Assembly (NCBI RefSeq): GCF_008107625.1 | Contig: NZ_SDKK01000013.1 | Coordinates: 104,751 to 168,750, forward strand | Reading direction: 5' to 3' | DNA length: 64,000 nucleotides | From: Zoogloea oleivorans | Lineage (GTDB): Bacteria > Pseudomonadota > Gammaproteobacteria > Burkholderiales > Rhodocyclaceae | Shown: piece by piece, positions 44,234 to 53,117 of the stretch | How the letters are laid out: each line of letters begins with the position of its first letter | Position numbering within the stretch: position 1 is the stretch's first letter | Program-made: the position numbers and the translations under genes | The notes under the pieces: model-generated | The model's input: the letters and a program-made list of their open reading frames with translations, nothing else | What the model was told of the DNA's origin: nothing | The model's database searches: none

Positions 44234-44306
44234 TGATTAGTCTCCTCCGGATCATTCCGGCTTGAGTGCCGGTGAATCAATTCTGCCCAGCACGCCAAAC
44301 CCTACA

Positions 44307-44320
44307 TTGACCATGGTCAA
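44307..44320. promoter_or_regulatory. Perfect FNR/ANR/DNR-type palindrome
   Basis: TTGACCATGGTCAA, a perfect 14-bp palindrome in the form TTGAC-N4-GTCAA used by CRP/FNR-family regulators. It lies 74 bp upstream of the oxygenase 2 start and only two bases from operator 5. Suggests oxygen- or nitric-oxide-linked control; inferred from motif only. Confidence 0.5.
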
Positions 44321-44322
44321 CA

Positions 44323-44342
44323 AACGAACAATATTGTTTGTT
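44323..44342. promoter_or_regulatory. Candidate TetR-type operator 5
   Basis: AACGAAC-AATATT-GTTTGTT: same 7-6-7 layout with one mismatch. Located between the divergent oxygenase 2 and TPR-glycosyltransferase genes, 90 bp from the former and 18 bp from the latter. Confidence 0.6.
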
Positions 44343-44359
44343 TTATAGAAAGACCCCGC

Positions 44360-45769
44360 GTGGACAACCCCTTCGTAACGCAGGCCGCGCAATGCCTGTT
44401 CGACGGCGCCCCGGCCGACGCCCTGCGCATCGCCCGCATGGGGATGACCCTCGCCGGCGACGACCCCGCGCTGCTGGAAATCGCCGCCGAGAGCGCCCTG
44501 CAACTGGGCGATGACGCGGGTGCCGCCGACTGCCTGCAGCGCCTCGTCGCACTCGACCCAAGCGATGCCCCGGCCTGCAACAACCTGGGCATCGCCCTCG
44601 AACGCCTGGGCCACCCCGACGCCGCCGAAGCCGCCTACCGCCAGTCCCTCGCCCACCAGCCTGATGCCGCCGGCACCCACTCCAACCTCGGCGTGCTGCT
44701 CACCGACCTGCACCGGGAGGCCGAAGCCGAGGCCTGTTTCCGCCAGGCCCTGGCCCTGCAGCCGGACTTTGCCAGGGCCCGGATGAACCTCGGCCAGTTG
44801 CTCCTCGCCCAGGGCCGCTTTACCGAAGGCTGGCCGCTCCACGAAGGGCGCCTCACCGAACACGCCGACCCAGCCAGCGGCCCCGACCCGATTGCCGCCG
44901 CCGGCCTGCGCCACTGGCAGGGCGAAGCGCTGGCCGGCAAGTCGATCATCGTGCTGCCCGAACAGGGCCTCGGCGACGAGATCCAGTTCTGCCGCTACCT
45001 GCCCTGGCTCAAGGCCCGGGGTGCCGCGCAGGTCACGCTGGTGTGCCGCCCCAGCCAGACCGCGCTGCTGCAAACCCTCGCCGGCCCCGACACCGTGATC
45101 AGCCAGGCCGACGCCCTGCCCCGCCTCGCCGCTCACGACTACTGGACCGTCCTGCTCAGCCTGCCGCTCCACGCCGGCACCACGCTGGAGACCATCCCGG
45201 CCGATGTGCCCTACCTGCATCCCGACCCGGCCCGGGTGGCCCGTCTCGCCCCGCTGCTGGCCGGCAACGGCCTGAAGGTCGGCCTGGTGTGGCGCGGCAA
45301 TCCGCTGCACAGCAACGACGCCGAGCGCTCCCTGCCCGGCCTCGAGGTCCTTGCGCCCCTGTGGGCGATCCCCGGCGTACGCTTCTTCAGCCTGCAGAAA
45401 GACGCCGGCCCCCTGCCGCCGGGCTTGCCCCTCACCGACCTCGCCCCGGCCATCGCCGACTTCGCCGACAGCGCCGCCCTGCTCTCCCGGCTCGACCTGC
45501 TGATCAGCATTGACAGCGCCCCCGCCCACCTCGCCGGCGCCCTCGGCGTGCCGTGCTGGCTCCTGCTGCCGGCCCGGAAGACCGACTGGCGCTGGCTGCA
45601 CGGCCGCGACGACAGCCCCTGGTATCCGGGCATGCGCCTGTTCCGGCAAACACAGCGGGGCGACTGGCGCGAGCCGGTAGGCAAACTGGTCGAGACACTG
45701 ATGGCATCAAAGCCGACCCGATCTGCCGATGAGCAAGATCAAATGGGGCGCTCTACGGAACCTTGCTGA
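44360..45769 (+). CDS. TPR-repeat glycosyltransferase-like protein
   Basis: 469 aa from a GTG start. Residues 1-150 are about four TPR units (DAPACNNLGIALERLGHPDA; AGTHSNLGVLLTDLHREAEA). The C-terminal half has a GT-B/heptosyltransferase-like domain: PEQGLGDEIQFCRYLPWL, VGLVWRGNPLHSNDAERS and LLISIDSAPAHLAGALG. Proteins of this type glycosylate proteins or glycans; no acceptor is evident. Its promoter region is shared with oxygenase 2, but it converges on the lipid cluster and may belong to neither. Confidence 0.8.
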   Translation: MDNPFVTQAAQCLFDGAPADALRIARMGMTLAGDDPALLEIAAESALQLGDDAGAADCLQRLVALDPSDAPACNNLGIALERLGHPDAAEAAYRQSLAHQPDAAGTHSNLGVLLTDLHREAEAEACFRQALALQPDFARARMNLGQLLLAQGRFTEGWPLHEGRLTEHADPASGPDPIAAAGLRHWQGEALAGKSIIVLPEQGLGDEIQFCRYLPWLKARGAAQVTLVCRPSQTALLQTLAGPDTVISQADALPRLAAHDYWTVLLSLPLHAGTTLETIPADVPYLHPDPARVARLAPLLAGNGLKVGLVWRGNPLHSNDAERSLPGLEVLAPLWAIPGVRFFSLQKDAGPLPPGLPLTDLAPAIADFADSAALLSRLDLLISIDSAPAHLAGALGVPCWLLLPARKTDWRWLHGRDDSPWYPGMRLFRQTQRGDWREPVGKLVETLMASKPTRSADEQDQMGRSTEPC

Positions 45770-45821
45770 AGTGGCTGGAAGACCATGCCGCGAGCTGTAC
45801 GCCTCCGCCCGTCTGCATCAC

Positions 45822-47051
45822 TCAGGGAAGCGCCAGCTTGATACCGAGGGTAAGGCTGTAGCCGATCAGGGCGGCGAACTCGCTCTGGCGGTGACCTGCG
45901 GGCAGCGTACCGAGGGCAAATACACTCAGCCGGGAGCTTGCAGGGATTTCAGCATAGCCGCTGGCCTGGAGGCTGTTGTCGGTGAAACTACGGGTGAGCA
46001 TCAGGCGCCAGTAGCCCTGCTCGTCCAGCAGACTGTTCTGCCAGACCAGATGCAGGTAATCCCGGCCCAGCAAGGGCGGGGCAGCGGTCAGGGCCAGACC
46101 GAGGGTCTGGGCACCGCCCGGGGCAGACAGGGACGCGGCAGCGGCATGCTTGAAATAGGCACGGAGGGCATCCCGCGAATAGCCATCGCCACTGTGCAGA
46201 TATTCGAGACTGAGGCTGTGGCCGTTGTCGAGGGAATAACTGGCGCCCAGCAACTGCCGGGTATGGCGGGGAGATTCGGCCTGCACCTCGAAGGGCTGCT
46301 CGGGGTTCCTGGGTGGCTTCAAGGCCTGATCCCGGCTACCGCTGCCGACTTCCCCGTATAACAGCCATGCATCGCTGGGGCTGTACTGGACGTGAGCACC
46401 ATAAAAAGGCGCGCGTTCCGGGCTGTGCGCGATCGCCAGGCCGGCGGCACGGCCATCGTTGCGCCAGTCGGCCTTGAGCAGCCAGCCATCGTCCCGGGAG
46501 GCGAGCCAGGGCTGCCGATGCCCGCTGCCAGTCAGGCGAACCAGCTGAACGCTGTGCAGCACATCGGGCGTCCAGCTGAACTTGAGCACATCCACACCGG
46601 ACAGTTCGCGCATGGGGTTGCTGCGGCCGCTGTCGAAATAGAAGGGGTTGGACGGCGACCGGAACTGGGCGGGGCCCCAGGTGAGCAGGTCACGTCCGAC
46701 CGCCAGCTGGCTCGTCGGGCTGGTGCGCCAGCGCAACTGCCATTGACTCAGGTAGGCCTCCTGGCCGGTGTCTCCGGAGGCCTGATACAGACTGAGGATG
46801 GGACGCAGGCTCAGGCGCAGGCTGTCACTTTCCGCACGTAAGCCAATGCGCACTTCGGTGTCGACACGACTCCGGGCAATCCCGGCGATCCGGTTGTCCG
46901 GGTTGAGTACGCTGTGGGCGTGGGGCTGCGTGCTGCCGGCGTAGGCATACACGCTCGCGTCGGCCTCCGTCTTCCAGCCCTCCGGCCGGGCGCTCTCCGT
47001 CAGTCCGGCCAGCAGGAGCGCCAGCACGAAAATGTGCCGGCGCGCTGTCAC
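45822..47051 (-). CDS. Putative outer-membrane beta-barrel protein
   Basis: 409 aa with a cleavable N-terminus (HIFVLALLLAGLTESARPEG). The mature chain has many alternating amphipathic strands, e.g. SLRLSLRPILSLYQ, HSLSLEYLHSGDGY and YWRLMLTRSF, without membrane helices, as in outer-membrane barrels. No family recognised. The GTG overlaps the LolA-like stop (GTGA), so it is the terminal gene of the lipid cluster and could be the outer-membrane acceptor or channel. Confidence 0.7.
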   Translation of the reverse strand: MTARRHIFVLALLLAGLTESARPEGWKTEADASVYAYAGSTQPHAHSVLNPDNRIAGIARSRVDTEVRIGLRAESDSLRLSLRPILSLYQASGDTGQEAYLSQWQLRWRTSPTSQLAVGRDLLTWGPAQFRSPSNPFYFDSGRSNPMRELSGVDVLKFSWTPDVLHSVQLVRLTGSGHRQPWLASRDDGWLLKADWRNDGRAAGLAIAHSPERAPFYGAHVQYSPSDAWLLYGEVGSGSRDQALKPPRNPEQPFEVQAESPRHTRQLLGASYSLDNGHSLSLEYLHSGDGYSRDALRAYFKHAAAASLSAPGGAQTLGLALTAAPPLLGRDYLHLVWQNSLLDEQGYWRLMLTRSFTDNSLQASGYAEIPASSRLSVFALGTLPAGHRQSEFAALIGYSLTLGIKLALP

Positions 47052-47788
47052 TGGATCTGCCCCAGATCAAAGGTTTCAGGCCCCACCTTCTGGGCCCTCA
47101 CCTCGCGAAAGTCCATGCGCGTCTCGCTGTCGTTCAGGGCATCGCGAATGTTCATCCGGCTCACGAAGGGAATCCGCCGGCCTTCAAAGCTGATGGTGTT
47201 GCCATACTCGAAACGGGCCGTCTTGAGCAGCTTGCCGCCCAGCGAATAGAACTCGGCCTTGAGCCCCACCTGGCGCTTGTGGGACACCCAGTAACGTATC
47301 CGGTCGTAAGTGGTGCGCTTGTGCCGGGCGGATAGCTCGAGAATGGCGCAGGCCTCGCCGTCGAGGGCTTCCTCTCCATCAAAGCGGGCCTCGTAGTCGG
47401 CGGCGTAATTGGTGGCGGCAATATCGCCATTGGCGGCCTGGCCGCTCATGCGCTGCCGGGGCGAGATGGGGATCGGCTTGGAAAGGCCCGGACGGGTAAG
47501 CCACATGTTGCGCTCCACCTGGAGCAGACGAGCCCCCCGGGAACGCGGTGGCTCCAGGGTTTCGGCCAGGCTGGCGTTGTCCACCGCCTTGACCACCAGA
47601 CGCTGCAGCTCTTCAGCACGCTCCCCTTCCCTGGAGCCGAGCTGGATTTCCCAGACGATGCCGGGCAGGCCGCCACCGCGGGCATGGTCAGTGCGCTGCA
47701 GCAGGGTTTGGGCATCGGGGGTGGCCAGGGCACATGAGCCGAAGCCCAGCAAGAACAGACCGGCAAGCGCGAAAACCTTGGGAGACAT
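47048..47788 (-). CDS. LolA-fold outer-membrane lipoprotein-sorting-like protein
   Basis: 246 aa from ATG 47788, chosen because TAGGA lies six bases upstream; another ATG is six bases earlier. Signal peptide MSPKVFALAGLFLLGF ending at ALA. The mature part (SARHKRTTYDRIRYWVSHK, KTARFEYGNTISFEGRRIP) is typical of the outer membrane lipoprotein-sorting protein family, half-barrels that ferry lipid across the periplasm. Encoded between an ABC permease and the barrel protein. Confidence 0.82.
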   Translation of the reverse strand: MSPKVFALAGLFLLGFGSCALATPDAQTLLQRTDHARGGGLPGIVWEIQLGSREGERAEELQRLVVKAVDNASLAETLEPPRSRGARLLQVERNMWLTRPGLSKPIPISPRQRMSGQAANGDIAATNYAADYEARFDGEEALDGEACAILELSARHKRTTYDRIRYWVSHKRQVGLKAEFYSLGGKLLKTARFEYGNTISFEGRRIPFVSRMNIRDALNDSETRMDFREVRAQKVGPETFDLGQIQ

Positions 47789-47796
47789 GTGCATTC

Positions 47797-49056
47797 CTAA
47801 TTGTGGCCAAGGGCATCCATAACGGGGCGGACAGCGGCCCGGCGCGCCGGGAGCCAGGCGGCCAGCCCGCCCACGAGGAGCATCAGCACGAAGGTGAAGG
47901 CGATGCGGGGCAGGTCCAGATCCACCAGGAGCGGAACCGGGGAGGTGCTGCTGGGAGGAACATACGAGATGTCGGCCAGATTGACCCCGGCACGTACCGC
48001 GACCGTGATGAGCAGCCCAAGCAGGCAGCCCGTCAGGCTCAGGAGCAGGGATTCGGTGGCGAACAGCCGCACCACGCCGCTGCGCCGCAGGCCGATGGCA
48101 CGCAGGGTGCCGATTTCGCGGGTACGTTCGATCACCGTCATGCCCATCGAATTGGCAACGCTCATCACCACCACGGTGAGCACGATGCTGAAGATGAAAC
48201 CGAAGATCATGTTGAACATGGTGTGCACCTGTTTGTAGAAGTCCGAGAGGTCTTTCCAGGTGCGGATCTCGAGGGGTAGACCGGCTGCCTTCAGCTTCTC
48301 GGCCAGACGCACGGCGTAGTCATCGGTCAGGGCCACGTCGTCGAGCAACAGGGTCAGGCGGTCGGCGCCGCCGTCCACGTCATAGAGTGTCTGGGCCAGT
48401 TGCAGCGTCATCAGCGCCAGCTTGTCGTTGGTGCCCGCATTGCCCGTGTCGAAGGTGCCCCCCACGCTCACATCCAGCGCATTGGCCTGCCCGGAGACCG
48501 TGCTGACCAGCATGGCGGCCTGGGCATTGCGGGGCAGATGCAGCAGTTCGGCCAGCCCCGAAGCGAGTTCGACTTCCTCGGGGCGCTGGGGGTTGAGCTT
48601 CTTGAGATAGGCAGCAAGGACTTCCGGACGAATATTGGAGAGCGACAACAGCCCGGCCTGGATGACTTCCATGGCCCGGGGTTCGATACCATCGGCAATG
48701 AAAATGGTGCTCGACTTGCCGTTGCTGAGCAGGCCACTCAACCCCAGGCGAGGCGCCACCAACTGGATATGCGGCTCGTCGGCCAGAATCCTGCGCGCCT
48801 TCTCCACCTCCGGCCCGGTCAGCAGATAGCGTTCGGGGTCGAGCTTGCCTTCGGTGTCCATCCCGCGCTTGTGCAGGGTCAGGTGGCCCAGCAGACCGCC
48901 ATGAATGGCTTGCCTGGCCAGGCCTTCGTAAACGTTGTGGGTGTAGCCGGCAAACAGGCTGATGGCGGCAAACCCGAAGGCAATGGTCAGCAGCGTGACC
49001 AGACTGCGCCGGCTGTTGCGGGTCAGACCGCGCACGGCGAGCTTGAAGGTGTTCAT
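47797..49056 (-). CDS. ABC transporter permease, LolE/MacB (FtsX) type
   Basis: 419 aa. One N-terminal membrane helix (SLVTLLTIAFGFAAISLFAGY), a large periplasmic domain (about 45-275) and three C-terminal helices (MFNMIFGFIFSIVLTVVVMS; LLLSLTGCLLGLLITVAV; FTFVLMLLVGGLAAW), with FtsX motif ERTREIGTLRAIGLRR. Such permeases extract lipids or lipoproteins from the inner membrane rather than transporting through it. Overlaps the ATPase gene (ATGA). Confidence 0.9.
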   Translation of the reverse strand: MNTFKLAVRGLTRNSRRSLVTLLTIAFGFAAISLFAGYTHNVYEGLARQAIHGGLLGHLTLHKRGMDTEGKLDPERYLLTGPEVEKARRILADEPHIQLVAPRLGLSGLLSNGKSSTIFIADGIEPRAMEVIQAGLLSLSNIRPEVLAAYLKKLNPQRPEEVELASGLAELLHLPRNAQAAMLVSTVSGQANALDVSVGGTFDTGNAGTNDKLALMTLQLAQTLYDVDGGADRLTLLLDDVALTDDYAVRLAEKLKAAGLPLEIRTWKDLSDFYKQVHTMFNMIFGFIFSIVLTVVVMSVANSMGMTVIERTREIGTLRAIGLRRSGVVRLFATESLLLSLTGCLLGLLITVAVRAGVNLADISYVPPSSTSPVPLLVDLDLPRIAFTFVLMLLVGGLAAWLPARRAAVRPVMDALGHN

Positions 49057-49766
49057 GCCGACACCTCGTCGCTTTCGACGCTGCCGTCCCGCAGCAGGAT
49101 CTTGCGATCGACGTGCTCGAGCAGGCGGGGATCGTGGGTCGTGAAGGCGAAAGTCACACCCTTCCTGCGATTGAGTTCGCGCATCAGGCTAACGATCATG
49201 CTGGCGTTTTCGGAGTCGAGATTGGCGGTGGGCTCATCGGCAATCACCAGTCGGGGCTGGATCGCCAGCGCCCGGGCAATCGCCACACGCTGCCGCTGGC
49301 CGCCACTGAGACAGTCCGGGCGGGAGTCCCGGAAGCGCTCCAGGCCCACCTCCGCCAGCACGCCCTCCGCCCGCTGACGGGCCTCCCGTTCAGGCAGGCC
49401 TTGAATCTGCAAGGGCAGCGCGACGTTCTCCAGCGCCGAGAGGACCGGCACAAGGTTGAAGCTCTGGAAGACAAAACCGATTTTCTGGCCCCGGAAGTCG
49501 GTCAGGGCATTGTCATCCAGCTGACGGGTATCCTGACCGTCGAACCACACCTCGCCGTCATCTGGCGCATCGATCAGGCCCAGCACATTCATCAGGGTTG
49601 ACTTGCCACTCCCCGAAGGCCCCCAGACGGCGAGGAATTCGCCGCTGTGGATGTCCAGGGAAACCTGCCTGAGCGCCTCCACACGGGTTTCCCCGAGCAG
49701 AAAGTGCCGGCGTACATGGCGCAGGCGGACAAGGGGCTGAACGACCTCGGAGGGGGAATGGGACAT
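49053..49766 (-). CDS. ABC transporter ATPase, LolD/MacB type
   Basis: 237 aa. Walker A GPSGSGKSTLMN, Q-loop FVFQSFNLVP, signature CLSGGQRQRVAIARA, Walker B LVIADEPTANLDS and H-loop TTHD. The FNLVPVLSALENV segment is typical of LolD/MacB ATPases. Partner of the permease; powers export of the cluster product by analogy. Confidence 0.94.
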   Translation of the reverse strand: MSHSPSEVVQPLVRLRHVRRHFLLGETRVEALRQVSLDIHSGEFLAVWGPSGSGKSTLMNVLGLIDAPDDGEVWFDGQDTRQLDDNALTDFRGQKIGFVFQSFNLVPVLSALENVALPLQIQGLPEREARQRAEGVLAEVGLERFRDSRPDCLSGGQRQRVAIARALAIQPRLVIADEPTANLDSENASMIVSLMRELNRRKGVTFAFTTHDPRLLEHVDRKILLRDGSVESDEVSA

Positions 49767-49805
49767 CGGCAGTGGGCCCTTTCAGGGGAAGTGGTCCGGG
49801 GAGAC

Positions 49806-50954
49806 TCAGGCCGGAACGGGGTCGGGGATGCCGAAGTGCTGCCTGACCACATACAGCGCGCTCGCATGAACGACGTCATTCATCGGCGCCAGAACGATGC
49901 CGCCCCGCGCCAGTCGTGCCATGGTGGCGTCCACTTCAAAGTCCCGCTCATAGGACATATAGGTTTGATAAAGCTGCAGCAGACCGCTGAAGGATTTGTG
50001 AACCTTGCCATCCACAGCGTGCTGCTCGAAGACATCGACGGGGATGAATTCAGGGCGTTTGGGCAACTGCTCCGACGGCGCGTATTCCTGCAGGATGCGG
50101 TAGGCGATCTCGACGACCTCGCCGAGGGACGTGCTGCGCTGCAGGCCGGCGGCAAGATGGTAGGTGTGCCCGACGGTATCCTTCTCCCCGCTCAGATAGG
50201 CAATCGCATCGCAGACATAATCGACGGGAATCATGTCGGTACGCGTTTCCGGCGAGGCTGGCAGCAAACGGATTTTGCCGGTACAGGTGAGCTTCAGAAA
50301 CTCCAGGAATCCGAACAGCTTGCGCACCTTGCCGGCTTCGGCGGTGCCGATGATCTGGCTCGGGCGGTAGATGGTGATGGGCACCTCCGGCTCGGCGGCA
50401 CGGACCAGTTCCTCTGCCTCCATCTTGCTTTGCTCGTAGGAGTTCCAGAAGGTGTGGCCGCAGTTCAACTCGCGCTCCAGCAGGGGGCCGCGACGATTCC
50501 CCGCCACATAGGCCGTGGAAATGTAGTTCAGGCGCACGCCGCCGGGATGGCTCAGGTGACAGTTGCGGGCAAAGCGCAGGATGGCGCGCGTGCTTTCCAC
50601 ATTGGCCTGGCGAGACTCTTCCAGCCCCGCGTTAAAACGGACATTCGCCGCCAGATGAAAGATCTGCCCGGTCTTGCGCGCCAGCAGGGCCAGAACCGGT
50701 TCATCCAACCCCAGGGATGGCTGACTCACATCGCCCTTGAGCGCCACGATGCGCTTGCGCTGATCGGTGCCGGCTTCCGCAAAGGCCATGCTGCTGGTCA
50801 GCCGGGCTTCCACATCGGCCTGATCCTTGCCACGAATCAGCGTGACAATCGTTGCGTGAGGGTAACGCTGGAGGAGTCTGGGCAGCAGTTCCGTTCCTAC
50901 AGCCCCGGTAACTCCGGTCAAGAAAATCAGATTCTCGGGTAGCGTGTCGAGCAT
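49806..50954 (-). CDS. Thioester reductase-like extended SDR
   Basis: 382 aa. NAD(P)-binding FLTGVTGAVGTELLPRLLQR; Thr/Ser-Tyr-Lys catalytic set in NYISTAYVAG and NSYEQSKMEAEEL. This is the male-sterility/thioester-reductase NAD-binding domain found in fatty acyl-CoA reductases and at the ends of NRPS/PKS lines, where it releases acyl chains from CoA or ACP as aldehyde or alcohol. Here free-standing and next to an ACP gene in the same cluster. No AMP-ligase or carrier domain is fused. Confidence 0.86.
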   Translation of the reverse strand: MLDTLPENLIFLTGVTGAVGTELLPRLLQRYPHATIVTLIRGKDQADVEARLTSSMAFAEAGTDQRKRIVALKGDVSQPSLGLDEPVLALLARKTGQIFHLAANVRFNAGLEESRQANVESTRAILRFARNCHLSHPGGVRLNYISTAYVAGNRRGPLLERELNCGHTFWNSYEQSKMEAEELVRAAEPEVPITIYRPSQIIGTAEAGKVRKLFGFLEFLKLTCTGKIRLLPASPETRTDMIPVDYVCDAIAYLSGEKDTVGHTYHLAAGLQRSTSLGEVVEIAYRILQEYAPSEQLPKRPEFIPVDVFEQHAVDGKVHKSFSGLLQLYQTYMSYERDFEVDATMARLARGGIVLAPMNDVVHASALYVVRQHFGIPDPVPA

Positions 50955-51031
50955 GCGGTATTCCTATCAATAAAGGCGGCAGGAGAACGGGCCGGGATGT
51001 TGCGCGCAGACCCGTTGGCCACAACCGGAAT

Positions 51032-51769
51032 TCAGGCGCTAAGGCCACCATCCACAACAAAGGTCTGGCCCGTGGTGTAACAGGAGCCCCGGCTCAACAG
51101 GAATGTCACCGTCGCGGCAATTTCATCGACACGGCCCAGACGACGCAGGGGAACCTGGGAAGCAATCTTGCGCACTTGCTGGTCGGTGAGACTGGCCGTC
51201 ATTTCGGTGGCGATGATGCCGGGGGCAACGGAATTGACGCGGATGTTGAAGCGACCCAGCTCGACCGCCAGAGAGCGGGTCATGCCGATCAGCGCCGCCT
51301 TGGTGGCGGCATAATTGGCCTGCCCGGGATTGCCCTTGATGCCCGTCACCGAACTCATGTTGACGATGCAGCCGTCGCCCCGCTCGATCATGCCTGTCGT
51401 GAAGGCACGTGTGGCGTAATAGGCGGAATCCAGATTGTTGCGAATCACCTCCCCCCAATGCTGGGCGCTCATGTGCAGCATCAGGGCATCCCGGGTGATG
51501 CCGACATTGTTGATGATGGCATAGGGAGCACCATGCACCGCCTGCAGTTCGGCGGCCAGCTGGTCCACGGACTCCTGGTTGCCCATGTCGCACTTGTAGC
51601 CCCGGCACCAGTTGTCTTCATTGCCCAGCGCATCTTCGAGTGCGCGGGCGGCGTCATCCGACGCCACGTAGGTGAAAGCAACCGAATAATTGGCGTCCAC
51701 CAGCGCCTTCACCACGCCAGCGCCTATGCCCCGGCTGCCGCCGGAAACAAAAACCCATGCCTTGCTCAC
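51032..51769 (-). CDS. 3-ketoacyl-ACP reductase (FabG-like SDR)
   Basis: 245 aa. SGGSRGIGAGVVKAL, IINNVGITRDALMLHM, SSVTGIKGNPGQANYAATKAALIG and VAPGIIATEMTASL match FabG, including Ser-Tyr-Lys. Expected to reduce ketosynthase products. GTG start at 51769 with AAGGA upstream. Separated from the desaturase-like gene by a hairpin. Confidence 0.9.
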   Translation of the reverse strand: MSKAWVFVSGGSRGIGAGVVKALVDANYSVAFTYVASDDAARALEDALGNEDNWCRGYKCDMGNQESVDQLAAELQAVHGAPYAIINNVGITRDALMLHMSAQHWGEVIRNNLDSAYYATRAFTTGMIERGDGCIVNMSSVTGIKGNPGQANYAATKAALIGMTRSLAVELGRFNIRVNSVAPGIIATEMTASLTDQQVRKIASQVPLRRLGRVDEIAATVTFLLSRGSCYTTGQTFVVDGGLSA

Positions 51770-51868
51770 GATAATCAATCCTTCAAAATGGGCGCGCCAC
51801 GCCGGACCAATCCCGGCGACCCGGCGCAGACAGGTCGGCATCGCCTGCCGGCAAAGGAATAGAAAGAG

Positions 51869-51896
51869 GACGACCGGAAATCGGCTTCCGGTCGTC
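51869..51896 (-). terminator. Hairpin between the desaturase-like and ketoreductase genes
   Basis: GACGACCGGAA-ATCGGC-TTCCGGTCGTC, perfect 11-bp stem. On the - strand it is followed by a pyrimidine-rich run (CTCTTTCTATTCC), so partial termination is plausible, which would make the downstream part of the cluster less expressed. Confidence 0.5.
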
Positions 51897-51913
51897 AGGA
51901 CGGAATCGCCGGA

Positions 51914-52828
51914 TCAGCTGACGAACTCGATATTGCCGGGACTTGTTTCAGAATATCTGGCCCGCGTATGGCCGGCAGCCTTGCCCAGGTATTGCAGGTG
52001 AATTTGCTGGACGTCACTTTCGGAATAGGGATTGTCCTCGCCGAACAGCTCCAGCAGGATGCGGTATTTCTGTTTGGAGATTCGCTTGATGGGGCCAAGC
52101 TTGTTCTTCGGCTCCGAAATGAACAAGGGCAGCATCTTGTTGAGACCTTCAAAATAGGTCTCATGCACCATCGCATTGTGGTGGGTCAGGCCGCACTGGA
52201 GCGAGGCCAGGGCCCGCACCTTGTGCTCCGGGTCGGCATTCAGCAAATCCTTCACCAGCGCGGTCCAGGCCGCAATATGGCGGGCCTCGTCGTTACGCAC
52301 ATTGGCCAGGACTTCCTTCAGTCCCGGATGATGAATCCGGGTGACCACGTCCCGATAAAGCTCGGTGTTGATGACCTCGGAAAACAAATGGCTCAGGATG
52401 TAGCTGTAAAGATCCCAGTAGCGCCTTTCCTCGTAGCACCAGATATAGCGCTTGCCGAATTCCCGGACGTTCATGTCGGCGATGAAACTCGTATTGCCCT
52501 GGGTGACGTACTGGTGAATCAGGCCAATCGCAAGGCCATGGCGCATTTCTTCATAAACGATCACGTTCATGTAGGAAAACAGCGGCGACCAGTCGGCGAC
52601 CAGATCATCGGTGTAACCGGCCGCCTTGGCCTGAATCATCAGGTCGTGAAACTGGGCAGCAGAAGCCTGGCCCGAGAATTCGCCATCCCGCAGGCAATCC
52701 AGCAGCCGGATGATCTCCCGGTCATGCTCATCGAGTTCCGGCAGCCAGTCGAAATTGTAGCGGTTGGCATCCCACCGGTTTTCGTCGGAAAGATAGCTGA
52801 ACTTGACGACGGTTTCCAATCCACTCAT
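51914..52828 (-). CDS. Acyl-ACP desaturase-like diiron protein
   Basis: 304 aa ferritin-like protein. The two metal-binding pairs are visible: Glu94 and His97 in VYEEMRHGLAIG, Glu151/Glu156 in SEVINTELYRDV, and Glu181/His184 in RNDEARHIAA. The arrangement resembles plant-type soluble acyl-ACP desaturases and AurF-like N-oxygenases. Next to an ACP gene (20 bp), desaturation or hydroxylation of an ACP-bound chain is the natural guess. Confidence 0.82.
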   Translation of the reverse strand: MSGLETVVKFSYLSDENRWDANRYNFDWLPELDEHDREIIRLLDCLRDGEFSGQASAAQFHDLMIQAKAAGYTDDLVADWSPLFSYMNVIVYEEMRHGLAIGLIHQYVTQGNTSFIADMNVREFGKRYIWCYEERRYWDLYSYILSHLFSEVINTELYRDVVTRIHHPGLKEVLANVRNDEARHIAAWTALVKDLLNADPEHKVRALASLQCGLTHHNAMVHETYFEGLNKMLPLFISEPKNKLGPIKRISKQKYRILLELFGEDNPYSESDVQQIHLQYLGKAAGHTRARYSETSPGNIEFVS

Positions 52829-52847
52829 TTTGGGTTCTCCGGTTGAA

Positions 52848-53093
52848 TTAGGCAGTTACGGTACTGCTCTCGACGTAATCGCAGAATTCGCCCAAAGTCT
52901 TGATCTTGCCCGCGGCCAGGTCATCGAAGTTCAGCTCGAAGCCGTAGGCCTTCTTGATGGAGACCTGGAGCGAGACGTAGTCCAGGCTGTCCAGCTCGAG
53001 TTCCATGAGGGTGGTTTCGGGGTGCATGTTCTCCACTTCGAAATCCACCAGGTCACCGATTTCGTTGGTCAGGAATTCAAATACGCTGCTCAT
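52848..53093 (-). CDS. Acyl carrier protein
   Basis: 81 aa, acidic helical bundle with the phosphopantetheine serine Ser36 in LELDSLDYVSLQ. It resembles type II ACPs and is a dedicated carrier beside the ketosynthase, hotdog protein and desaturase-like genes rather than the housekeeping acpP. No phosphopantetheinyl transferase gene is nearby. Confidence 0.92.
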   Translation of the reverse strand: MSSVFEFLTNEIGDLVDFEVENMHPETTLMELELDSLDYVSLQVSIKKAYGFELNFDDLAAGKIKTLGEFCDYVESSTVTA

Positions 53094-53117
53094 GCTTGTT
53101 TCCTCGTAGTGATGTGT

